Of a stretch of 19,477 bases of DNA, positions 7,297-13,459 are shown piece after piece. Below the pieces are notes generated by a model that saw only the letters and a program-made list of their open reading frames with translations, did not search any database and was not told the origin of the DNA. The DNA comes from Methylomonas sp. (lineage in GTDB: Bacteria; Pseudomonadota; Gammaproteobacteria; Methylococcales; Methylomonadaceae): contig JAQTYP010000010.1 in the NCBI GenBank assembly GCA_028688235.1, positions 1-19,477 on the forward strand. The letters run 5' to 3'. How positions within the stretch are numbered: the stretch's first letter is position 1; every line of letters begins with the position of its first letter. The position numbers and the translations under genes were made by a program.

Positions 7297-7323
7297 CGAA
7301 TGCCTGCCAAGCGCGGGCATTCG
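7297..7323 (+). terminator. Hairpin after galU, possible transcript end
   Basis: An 8-bp perfect stem (CGAATGCC at 7297-7304 with GGCATTCG at 7316-7323) begins 10 bp after the galU stop codon. There is no T-run behind it, so it is not a classical intrinsic terminator; it may instead stabilise the 3' end or act with rho. Confidence 0.3.
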
Positions 7324-7344
7324 TGCGGGTGTGGTTAAAAAGAT

Positions 7345-7715
7345 GTGGTTATCATTTTGCAAACAAGCAAACCGCGAAGCGGAAAGATGCCGAAGGCATG
7401 CCGTTAATCCCCTTATACCGGCCTGAGCATCGCAGGTTTTGGCGGGATAGCCCGTAGGGGCGCGGCAGGGATGCCGCGCGTTTTCCGCAGGGGCAGGAGC
7501 CCCTTCGGGAAACCCCCGCCAAAAGCGAGAAGCGCAGGATTAAGCCGGTATCGGGGCCGCCTTTTCTTTGGGAACTTTCTTTTGGCGGCGCAAAAGAAAG
7601 TTCCTCGGCTGTCGGTCCGAGAACCGACTTTAAATTGGCTTTGCGTAGCGTTCCCTTCATTTCCATATCAGATTGAATTGCGCCCCATGTGCGCTTTTGG
7701 GTAACGGACAAAAAA
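7345..7715. repeat. Structured intergenic repeat-like element C (long nested inverted repeats)
   Basis: This gene-free stretch between galU and the sensor kinase is packed with inverted repeats. ATACCGGC (7415-7422) pairs with GCCGGTAT (7544-7551), and inside it TTTTGGCGGG (7437-7446) pairs with CCCGCCAAAA (7515-7524), making a long imperfect hairpin of about 137 bp. A separate perfect 14-bp hairpin follows: GGAACTTTCTTTTG (7571-7584) and its complement (7591-7604) around GCGGCG. From memory, sequences of this type (CTTTTCTTTG..ACTTTCTTTTGG..) recur between genes in many proteobacterial genomes and are often misannotated as short ORFs. Only one copy is visible here, so its dispersed nature is inferred. 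Confidence 0.6.
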
Positions 7716-7789
7716 AGAATTTTTCCTAATGGCAGTGTAGGATTGGAACGCAGATAATGGCGGGTTTGCACAATTTACGTTAGATCGTC

Positions 7790-9097
7790 ATGAGCCTACG
7801 TTATCAAATCATCTTGCGCGTGCTGCTGGCTTCGGTTTGCATGCTGGTGCTGGGCGGAGCCATGGCCATCTGGCAGGCTCGGCAGGCCGTCGAGAAAGAA
7901 GTCGAGTCTTCCATTCGGCTGGCCTTGCAGTTGATTACGCTGGGACTTGCCGACGCGCAGCAACCCATTGCCGATTTGTCGCGTTTCGCAGCGCTACGCC
8001 AGACCCGACATTTGAGCATACAATTGCAAAAGTCCGACGGTCAGTTGACGCATTTTACCCGTCAGCAAGCGCCTGAATTCACTGAAAACATGCCTCCTGC
8101 CTGGTTTGTGCGTTGGGTCAAGGGGGATTATCCCGAGCTCAGGCGAGAAGTGACGACCTTGGACGGGGAGGTGTTGACCATGATCATCAAGGCGCAACCT
8201 CTGGACGAGATCACCGAAGTCTGGCAGGAAAGCGTCAACTTTTTCATGTCCATCTCGTCGCTGACGGTGTTGACCTTCGTCGCGGTCAATCTGGTCATGA
8301 ATAAATCGCTACGGGCGATCGACGTGATCGTCGAGGCCTTGCGCGTCATCGAAACCGGCCAATACAAGCAACAGCTTCCGGTGTTCGATGCCGAGGAATT
8401 CGACGGCATTGCCAGGGCCATCAATCACATGACTCAGGAGCTGGAAAAAGCCAGACAGGAAAATCGGGCGTTGACGCAACACACCTTAGCGATACAAGAA
8501 GAAGAGCGGCAGCGCCTGTCGCAAGAATTGCACGACGAATTCGGCCAGTCCTTGACGGCGATCAAGGTCATGGCCGCTACTGCGGCGAAACAAAATACCG
8601 ACACCGTCAAAATCAGTGCCGCCATCAGCGAGGTCTGCGATCACTTGGTCGAGGTGTTGCGCTCGATGATGCAGCAGTTGCATCCATTGGTATTGACCGA
8701 GCTCGGGTTGAAAGCGACGCTGGAAGACATGGTGGAACATTGGTCGGAGCGCAACCCCCATCTCGATTTACGCATCAGTTGCGACGACGCCGTGGACGAA
8801 CTGGACAAAAACCTTACCCGGCAAATCTTCCGGGTCATACAGGAATGTCTGACCAATGTCGTTCGCCATGCCCAAGCCCATAGCGTGGCGATCGAGTTGA
8901 GCTTATTGCATCCGGAATGCAAGGAATTGCAATTGACGGTCGAGGACGACGGCCGAGGTTGCGACTTGCAAAGCATCAGCCGGGGCTTCGGATTGCGCGG
9001 CATGAAAGAGCGTATCAAATCCATGGAAGGCGAGTTTATGTTGCGCTCGGCGCCGGGGGCCGGCATGACCGTTACCGCGAGGATTCCGTTGGCATGA
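7790..9097 (+). CDS. Membrane sensor histidine kinase, NarL-partner type with LapD/MoxY-like N-terminus
   Basis: The protein (435 residues) has a first membrane helix at about 8-27, a periplasmic region of about 120 residues (31-150), a second membrane helix at about 151-170 and a HAMP-like linker (171-225). A HisKA_3 dimerisation domain follows with EEERQRLSQELHDEFGQ, the phospho-acceptor being H248. The ATPase domain has the N-box around QECLTNVVRHAQA (N356), DDGRG (387-391) and GFGLRGMKER (399-408). The N-terminal part, including ARQAVEKEVESS and the RHLSIQL segment, resembles the LapD/MoxY N-terminal sensor found in MoxY kinases, which in methylotrophs control methanol dehydrogenase genes. 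That link is by family resemblance only. It overlaps the response regulator by 4 bp (ATGA), so the two are co-translated. No convincing ribosome binding site precedes 7790. Confidence 0.88.
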   Translation: MSLRYQIILRVLLASVCMLVLGGAMAIWQARQAVEKEVESSIRLALQLITLGLADAQQPIADLSRFAALRQTRHLSIQLQKSDGQLTHFTRQQAPEFTENMPPAWFVRWVKGDYPELRREVTTLDGEVLTMIIKAQPLDEITEVWQESVNFFMSISSLTVLTFVAVNLVMNKSLRAIDVIVEALRVIETGQYKQQLPVFDAEEFDGIARAINHMTQELEKARQENRALTQHTLAIQEEERQRLSQELHDEFGQSLTAIKVMAATAAKQNTDTVKISAAISEVCDHLVEVLRSMMQQLHPLVLTELGLKATLEDMVEHWSERNPHLDLRISCDDAVDELDKNLTRQIFRVIQECLTNVVRHAQAHSVAIELSLLHPECKELQLTVEDDGRGCDLQSISRGFGLRGMKERIKSMEGEFMLRSAPGAGMTVTARIPLA

Positions 9098-9735
9098 GCA
9101 GGATTAAAATCATGCTGGTAGACGACCACGCCGTGGTCAGGGCCGGTTTCAAGATGTTACTGACGACAGACGACAGGATGGACGTCGTTGGCGAAGCGGA
9201 ACGCGGCGAGCAGGCAATACAGATGTATCAAGAGTTGAAGCCGGACATCGTGGTTATGGATTTGTCCATGCCCGGCATAGGCGGGTTGGAGACCATACGC
9301 CGTATCGTGCAACGCGACACTGCCGCCCTGATTCTGGTATTCAGTATTTATCAAGAACAGGTATACGTCAGCCGGGCCTTGTCGGCGGGCGCCAAAGGCT
9401 ATATCACTAAAAACACCGCTCCGGAAATTCTGATCGAGGCCATAGGCGCCATCCTGCAAGGCAATACCTACGTCGAGGCTGGATTGTTGAAAGAGGGGAG
9501 GGGTGAGCACAATCCCGGCGATTATCAAGCGGTGATAGCCACCTTTTCTCCGCGCGAATTCGATGTGTTCAATCTATTGGCGCATGGTTTGACGGTGCAT
9601 CATATTGCCGATCAGCTTTGCCTGGGCAGTAAAACCGTCGCCAATTACGCCACCCAAATCAAGAAAAAACTGCAAGTGAATACCACGGCGGAACTGGCAC
9701 ATATCGCCGTGAGCCTGGGGGTGGTCATGCGTTAA
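9094..9735 (+). CDS. NarL/FixJ-family response regulator (receiver + LuxR-type HTH), partner of the adjacent kinase
   Basis: The start at 9094 (ATGA overlap with the kinase stop) gives a 213-residue protein beginning MSRIKIMLVDDHAVVRAGF. The receiver domain (1-120) has the acidic pair D10/D11, phospho-acceptor D56 in VVMDLSMPG, and the conserved Lys in AGAKGYITK. The DNA-binding domain (about 148-205) shows FSPREFDVFNLLAHGLTVHH, then IADQLCLGSKTVANYATQIK and KKLQVNTTAEL, a GerE/LuxR helix-turn-helix. A longer frame upstream lies inside the kinase and is not credible. With the MoxY-like kinase it forms a MoxYX-like two-component system; the target genes are not identifiable from this window. 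Confidence 0.93.
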   Translation: MSRIKIMLVDDHAVVRAGFKMLLTTDDRMDVVGEAERGEQAIQMYQELKPDIVVMDLSMPGIGGLETIRRIVQRDTAALILVFSIYQEQVYVSRALSAGAKGYITKNTAPEILIEAIGAILQGNTYVEAGLLKEGRGEHNPGDYQAVIATFSPREFDVFNLLAHGLTVHHIADQLCLGSKTVANYATQIKKKLQVNTTAELAHIAVSLGVVMR

Positions 9736-9765
9736 GGGTGCGGCGTTCCACCTGCTTCATGATCG

Positions 9766-11298
9766 TCAAGACAACTCATAACCATAAGCCTCGATAAATG
9801 GCTGCAGAATGTCGGCAATTGGCGCGTAATCGGCTTCATATCGCTTCCAGCGGCCGACCGAGGACGAATACAAGGGTTGCGCCACTTGGCTGAAACTGGG
9901 GCTGGCGATGACTTTGCCGGCGGCGTTCTTATGAAAATCCGCCACCTTGGGATCCCAATCCAGGTCGATGAAATCGAAAACCCGGCGAAAGGTCGCTTCG
10001 AAATCGGATACGGTGTCTTCGTAGCGTAACTCAATGAAATCCATGCTTAGTTTTGGTTTGACGTCTCCCCACCAACTCATCAGATCCGAATAAAAACGCG
10101 CCGTGCCGACCCAGGTCAATAAATGCACCGTCGTCGGGTTAGGTATCATCGTTTGCATGAAGCAGCTCAGGCAAACGTCCCTTGGATCGCGTAACAAAAA
10201 GATCAATTTGGCATCGGGGAAAATGCTGTTGATCAGGCCAATGTCTATGCTGTTCATCGTGGTTTTGTCCAGAAACAAACACGAACCTATGGTATCGCCG
10301 AACAAAGCCCTGGCTCGTTGCCAATAAAATGCCCGCAAATACAACATGCCGTCCCGATCGAGCCGTTTCAGCATGTCGGGGATGCTGCCTTGATGATTGA
10401 ATAGGCGTCTTAACTCGTTGGCCATCGCCATGACCAAGTCGGTTTCGTCGGCCACGAACACATCCGGATGAGCGCCCAAGACCTCCTGAGTCAATGTCGT
10501 GCCGGTACGCATGAAACCCAGCACGAAAACGGGGGCGGGTTGTTCCGGCGGAAATGCCGTATCGCGCCAACGGCCCAGCAAATCGGCATCGAACTCGTGT
10601 TTATACGCCGCAAGCATGTTGGGTACTAGCTGAGGGTTTTGCTGCTGCACTTCGGGCAGGCGCGGACTCACTTCGCCAGCGGCATGTAAATGAGAAAACA
10701 CTTGATCGTAAAACCCCAATTTATCCAGTACCCGGGCCAATTCCTTGTGTGCGCGGAATTTTTCCTCGGGCTTGATCAAAGGATGTTGCAGGGCTTTTTC
10801 CAGTCTTTGCCGGGCGGATTCGGACTGGCCGTCGTTGATTTCCAGCGTGGCGACCAAGATGGACAACATCGCGTTGTCCGGAACCTGTTTCAATGCCTGC
10901 TTGCCGGCCGCCAAGGCCGGTTTTTTTTGATTCAGGCGGGAGAGTGACAAGGCTAGCAGTTGAAATGCGCGGGTATATTGAGGGACGATTTGCACGGCCT
11001 GCTTGCATAACTCGGCGGCACCGGCGTAATCGTTCCAATGCTGTAACTGGTCGGCGAGGTCGACGACCAGTTTGACGTCGCGGCTCTTGCGGGCTTTTTT
11101 GAGCAATAGCTGTCCGCATTGGCGCAAATAAACCATGCCGTCGTCGAGTTTGCCCTGCCAGCACAAGGCCTGACCCAGACAGGCTAGAGCCTGAGGGTCC
11201 TTGGGGTTTTCTTTGCTGGCCTGGCTGAAGTATTCGACGGCTTCGGGGAGGTTTTTGTTCTGGATGGCGGCCTGTCCAAGGCGCATGGAATCGGTCAT
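9766..11298 (-). CDS. TPR-repeat sulfotransferase (PAPS-dependent)
   Basis: The N-terminal half (about 1-215) consists of TPR-like units (EAVEYFSQASKENPKDPQAL, GAAELCKQAVQIVPQYTRAF, KPALAAGKQALKQVPDNAML). The C-terminal half is a sulfotransferase domain: FVLGFMRTGTTLTQEVLG with the PAPS 5'-phosphosulfate loop at about 258-275, DETDLV near 284, and FLLRDPRDVCLSCFMQ (about 367-382) with the 3'-phosphate site. LRYEDTV and SPSFSQV...SVGRWKRYE follow near the end. Such enzymes transfer sulfate from PAPS to a carbohydrate or protein, with TPRs probably presenting the substrate. The start is uncertain: 11298 begins just before the first TPR, but the frame is open to a GTG at 11379 and neither has a clear ribosome binding site. 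It converges on the response regulator, 30 bp away, and is preceded by repeats A2 and B1. Confidence 0.88.
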   Translation of the reverse strand: MTDSMRLGQAAIQNKNLPEAVEYFSQASKENPKDPQALACLGQALCWQGKLDDGMVYLRQCGQLLLKKARKSRDVKLVVDLADQLQHWNDYAGAAELCKQAVQIVPQYTRAFQLLALSLSRLNQKKPALAAGKQALKQVPDNAMLSILVATLEINDGQSESARQRLEKALQHPLIKPEEKFRAHKELARVLDKLGFYDQVFSHLHAAGEVSPRLPEVQQQNPQLVPNMLAAYKHEFDADLLGRWRDTAFPPEQPAPVFVLGFMRTGTTLTQEVLGAHPDVFVADETDLVMAMANELRRLFNHQGSIPDMLKRLDRDGMLYLRAFYWQRARALFGDTIGSCLFLDKTTMNSIDIGLINSIFPDAKLIFLLRDPRDVCLSCFMQTMIPNPTTVHLLTWVGTARFYSDLMSWWGDVKPKLSMDFIELRYEDTVSDFEATFRRVFDFIDLDWDPKVADFHKNAAGKVIASPSFSQVAQPLYSSSVGRWKRYEADYAPIADILQPFIEAYGYELS

Positions 11299-11401
11299 GA
11301 GGCGTGAGTAAAGTAAACGAAGGTTATTGTTGGGAATATGTGAGAAATAAGCTCGGCAATGGTGCGAATTCATTAGCACCGTGCGGATAAATCCGGTTTA
11401 T

Positions 11402-11509
11402 CGTTTAAAACGGGACACAGAGGGAGGCTTAAGCGTTCGCCCTGAGCCCTTCGACTTCGCTCACCACGAACGGCTTAACCACTGACTGTCCCGGCTTAAG
11501 TCGGTAGCC
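11402..11509. repeat. Dispersed palindromic repeat family A, copy 2 (core-deleted)
   Basis: The 108-bp copy has the same left edge (CGTTTAAAACGGGACACAG) and right edge (CTGTCCCGGCTTAAGTCGG) as copy 1. Its core holds a single hybrid hairpin: the left arm of the first hairpin of copy 1 (CGTTCGCCCTGAG) is joined to the right arm of the second (GCTCACCACGAACGG), as if about 30 bp between them had been lost. It lies upstream of the TPR-sulfotransferase gene. Confidence 0.85.
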
Positions 11510-11564
11510 ATAAATTCGCACCTTGCATAGATTATTTCATGTTCATTCCTTATCCAATGGAGAC

Positions 11565-11666
11565 TGTCGTAAAAGGTAGGTTGGGCTGAATGCAGTGAAG
11601 CCCAACATTCTGATTTTGTTGGGCTTCGCCCCGCTCTGCCCAACCTACATTTTGACTTTTACGACA
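11565..11666. repeat. MITE-like palindromic repeat family B, copy 1 (decayed arm)
   Basis: The element is bounded by 11-bp terminal inverted repeats (TGTCGTAAAAG and CTTTTACGACA). Inside is a long palindrome whose left arm contains GTAGGTTGGGCTGAATGCAG and whose right arm is its partly mutated complement (GGGCTTCGCCCCGCTCTG). It is nearly identical to copy 2 at 13276-13377 except in that arm. It lies 156 bp after the stop of the PEP-CTERM gene, beyond its terminator. Confidence 0.88.
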
Positions 11667-11746
11667 CCCTTCAATGGGAATGGGTAAACATGCTGCATTT
11701 TAGCAATTCGCCGACAGTCGATTGTCGAAACTTCGCTTGGTCCTTC

Positions 11747-11788
11747 AAAAAGAAAAACCCGCGACTAAGGGCATCATAGCGCGGGTTT
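11747..11788 (-). terminator. Intrinsic terminator of the PEP-CTERM protein gene
   Basis: On the minus strand a 9-bp stem (plus-strand AAACCCGCG at 11755-11763 with CGCGGGTTT at 11780-11788, 16-nt loop) is followed by a T-rich tract (plus-strand AAAAAGAAAAA at 11747-11757). It begins 35 bp after the stop codon of the PEP-CTERM-type gene. Confidence 0.85.
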
Positions 11789-11822
11789 AGTATTTGACGC
11801 CATCCGTGGCGAAAAAACGGGT

Positions 11823-12737
11823 TTAAACCACGCGTGATTTCCTGCGGCGCACGCCGATAAAGCCGGTCAATGCGCTCCCAAACAGCCAGGCGGCACCAGG
11901 AACAGGGACTTGAGAAACACTGAGTCGGTAATAATCATTGGATTCGTTCCATCCACCGCTACGATAACCGCCCAAGACGATGGTATATGTTTGTCCCGCT
12001 TCGGCATCGAAACTGATGGTGTTCAGGTTTTGCGGGGCATTGCCGCCTACGCTATAGGCCACGATGTCGGCAATGGTAAACGAGGTTTCAGTCGGTATCG
12101 ATGCCGACGTCAAGCCATTGGCATTGTTACCGGCGTTCCAGGGCGCGTGATGGTAGTAGCTGCCGTTGGTATTCATGCCCTTGAAGATGGTGAAGCCGAA
12201 GGCCGTATTGCTTTGCAGTATGCCTTCGGCGCTCAAGCTGACCGTTCCCGACGTGTCGGACTTGAATAGGCCGAATTCCAGATCGTGATGCCAACCTTGG
12301 GCTCCGGTTTCTGAGGTATCGCTCCAGGCGCCTTTGGCGGTGTCGACGTCGGCATAGATGCCATAGCGATCGAAAGAGTCGTATGTGGAAATTTCACCCG
12401 AACCGCCCTTGCCGCCGGTGATTTCAACGGCCCAGTTCAAGTGGGCGCCGGTGTAAGACAGTGGGGCGTGATTCACGCCGGTCGTGCCTGCCCATTTGGC
12501 TTTCGTGGCGAGGGGGTCTTTGGCAGAGGCCCCCTTGCCGTATATCCAGCCGTCGGTATCATTTCCGAGTGTGTCCTCTGGGTACTCGGTGTTCGTGCTG
12601 TTGTCGCGACCAGCCCAAGTGGTCAGGTTATACATGGTCGTAACCGTCGCCGACGCGGTAGACATCGGTCCGGCGGTCAATGCCACGCCGGCAATAGTGT
12701 AAGCGATGGCCTTGGCCAGTTTGGTTTGTTTCATCAT
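11823..12737 (-). CDS. PEP-CTERM/VPLPA-CTERM-type exported surface protein
   Basis: The start at 12737 follows a GAGGCAA sequence and begins a signal peptide (MMKQTKLAKAIAYTIAGVAL, cleaved near residue 30, after ASA). The mature part is a Gly/Ser/Asn/Asp-rich, beta-type extracellular domain with no cysteines and no recognised enzyme motif. It includes GWHHDLEFGLF, TISFDAEAGQTYTIVLGGY and DYYRLSVS, the kind of beta-sandwich seen in many sorted surface proteins. The last 28 residues are a tripartite sorting signal: VPVPGAAWLFGSALTGFIG followed by VRRRKSRVV, i.e. a short motif, a membrane helix and a basic tail. Such tails are recognised by exosortases and usually co-occur with exopolysaccharide genes; no exosortase is in the window. 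Length 304. A strong terminator follows. Confidence 0.88.
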   Translation of the reverse strand: MMKQTKLAKAIAYTIAGVALTAGPMSTASATVTTMYNLTTWAGRDNSTNTEYPEDTLGNDTDGWIYGKGASAKDPLATKAKWAGTTGVNHAPLSYTGAHLNWAVEITGGKGGSGEISTYDSFDRYGIYADVDTAKGAWSDTSETGAQGWHHDLEFGLFKSDTSGTVSLSAEGILQSNTAFGFTIFKGMNTNGSYYHHAPWNAGNNANGLTSASIPTETSFTIADIVAYSVGGNAPQNLNTISFDAEAGQTYTIVLGGYRSGGWNESNDYYRLSVSQVPVPGAAWLFGSALTGFIGVRRRKSRVV

Positions 12738-13055
12738 CGATAGTTGCCTCGTTAAAAAATGAAATTGGCCGTACTCGGTGAAAGGTCTTGTCGACGAATC
12801 ATTCCGGATCCGGCCGGTTAAATTGCTCCAAACAGGCGGCGCGGCGATCTTGAGGCAAGACTCGCGCTTTCCGAACCCGCCTCGCGACGGGGGTGGCTTG
12901 AACTGTTGGGTGTTTTCGGGCATGCGCTACGTCGAATCGAAGCGAAGTCCGAAATAATCCGCCAAATCCGCATGTCTTCGAATACGGAGTCGGCGGAGGT
13001 CATGCATTGGCATAATGTGATAAGCATGTTTTGGGCCAGAAAAAATACCTGTAAA

Positions 13056-13125
13056 ATTATAGGGTTGGCGATGATGATTTTTAAAACTGTGTCAAATGAC
13101 GCAGTGCTTATGTGATGTGACACAG
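13056..13125 (-). promoter_or_regulatory. Candidate promoter with upstream palindrome for the PEP-CTERM gene
   Basis: On the minus strand a perfect TATAAT (plus-strand 13056-13061) is preceded, 17 bp upstream, by TTAAAA (13079-13084; four of six to the -35 consensus). Directly upstream of that is an 8-bp perfect inverted repeat, CTGTGTCA (13087-13094) and TGACACAG (13118-13125), with a further TGACG inside. The layout is that of an activator site next to a weak -35. It would give an untranslated leader of about 310 nt. The stretch 12738-13055 holds no credible gene. Confidence 0.35.
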
Positions 13126-13147
13126 ATTGTGGCGGCGGATAACGAAT

Positions 13148-13220
13148 TTAGGCTTCACGTTTAAAACGGGACACAGAGGAAGGCTTAACCTCTATGTCCC
13201 GTTTTAAACGTGAAGCCTAA
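13148..13220. repeat. Repeat family A, copy 3: perfect 26-bp-arm palindrome
   Basis: Two perfectly complementary 26-bp arms (13148-13173 and 13195-13220, containing CGTTTAAAACGGGACA and its complement) surround a 21-nt loop. The loop itself extends the stem (AGAGG/CCTCT) and contains AGGCTTAA. The left half matches the left end of copies 1 and 2; the right half is its inverted copy rather than the family's normal right end. It sits between the PEP-CTERM and giant genes. Confidence 0.85.
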
Positions 13221-13275
13221 GATGCTTTGCCATCCATGGCACCTGGGGTCCGGAAGTCCCCCCGCTCAAGGAGAC

Positions 13276-13377
13276 TGTCGTAAAAGGTAGGTTGGGCTGA
13301 ATGCAGCGAAGCCCAACATTCTGATTTTGTTGGGCTTCGCTGCATTCAGCCCAACCTACATTTTGACTTTTACGACA
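13276..13377. repeat. MITE-like palindromic repeat family B, copy 2 (perfect arms)
   Basis: Terminal inverted repeats TGTCGTAAAAG/CTTTTACGACA enclose two perfectly complementary 32-bp arms (13287-13318 and 13328-13359) around a 9-nt loop. Each arm is itself a small hairpin (TTGGGCT...AGCCCAA), so the element can fold as one long stem or two separate ones. It starts 83 bp past the stop of the giant gene and could end its transcripts, since no other terminator is visible there. Confidence 0.9.
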
Positions 13378-13459
13378 CCTTCTTTAAGCCGGGGGAGGGC
13401 TCTGGCGGAACGACGTGAATTTCCGAGAGGACCTAGGGCTTTGAAATTCGCAGCAGCCC

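Noticed and set aside
6495..7310. 271-codon minus-strand frame over galU
   Set aside because: It is antisense to galU, whose motifs are intact; a typical shadow of a GC-rich third position.
7352..7771. 139-codon open frame on the minus strand in the galU-kinase gap
   Set aside because: It coincides with the palindromic element C, its product is Arg/Ser/Pro-rich without any fold signature, and no ribosome binding site precedes it. It is an accidental frame through repeat DNA.
9736..9765. Bidirectional terminator between the response regulator and the sulfotransferase
   Set aside because: The 30 bp between the convergent stops contain no stem with a T-tract.
12818..13123. 101-codon minus-strand frame upstream of the PEP-CTERM gene
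   Set aside because: No ribosome binding site, no domain and a low-complexity Ser/Arg tail; more likely leader sequence.
4801..13377. CRISPR array
   Set aside because: The repeats are few, palindromic, more than 1 kb apart and not regularly spaced by unique spacers.
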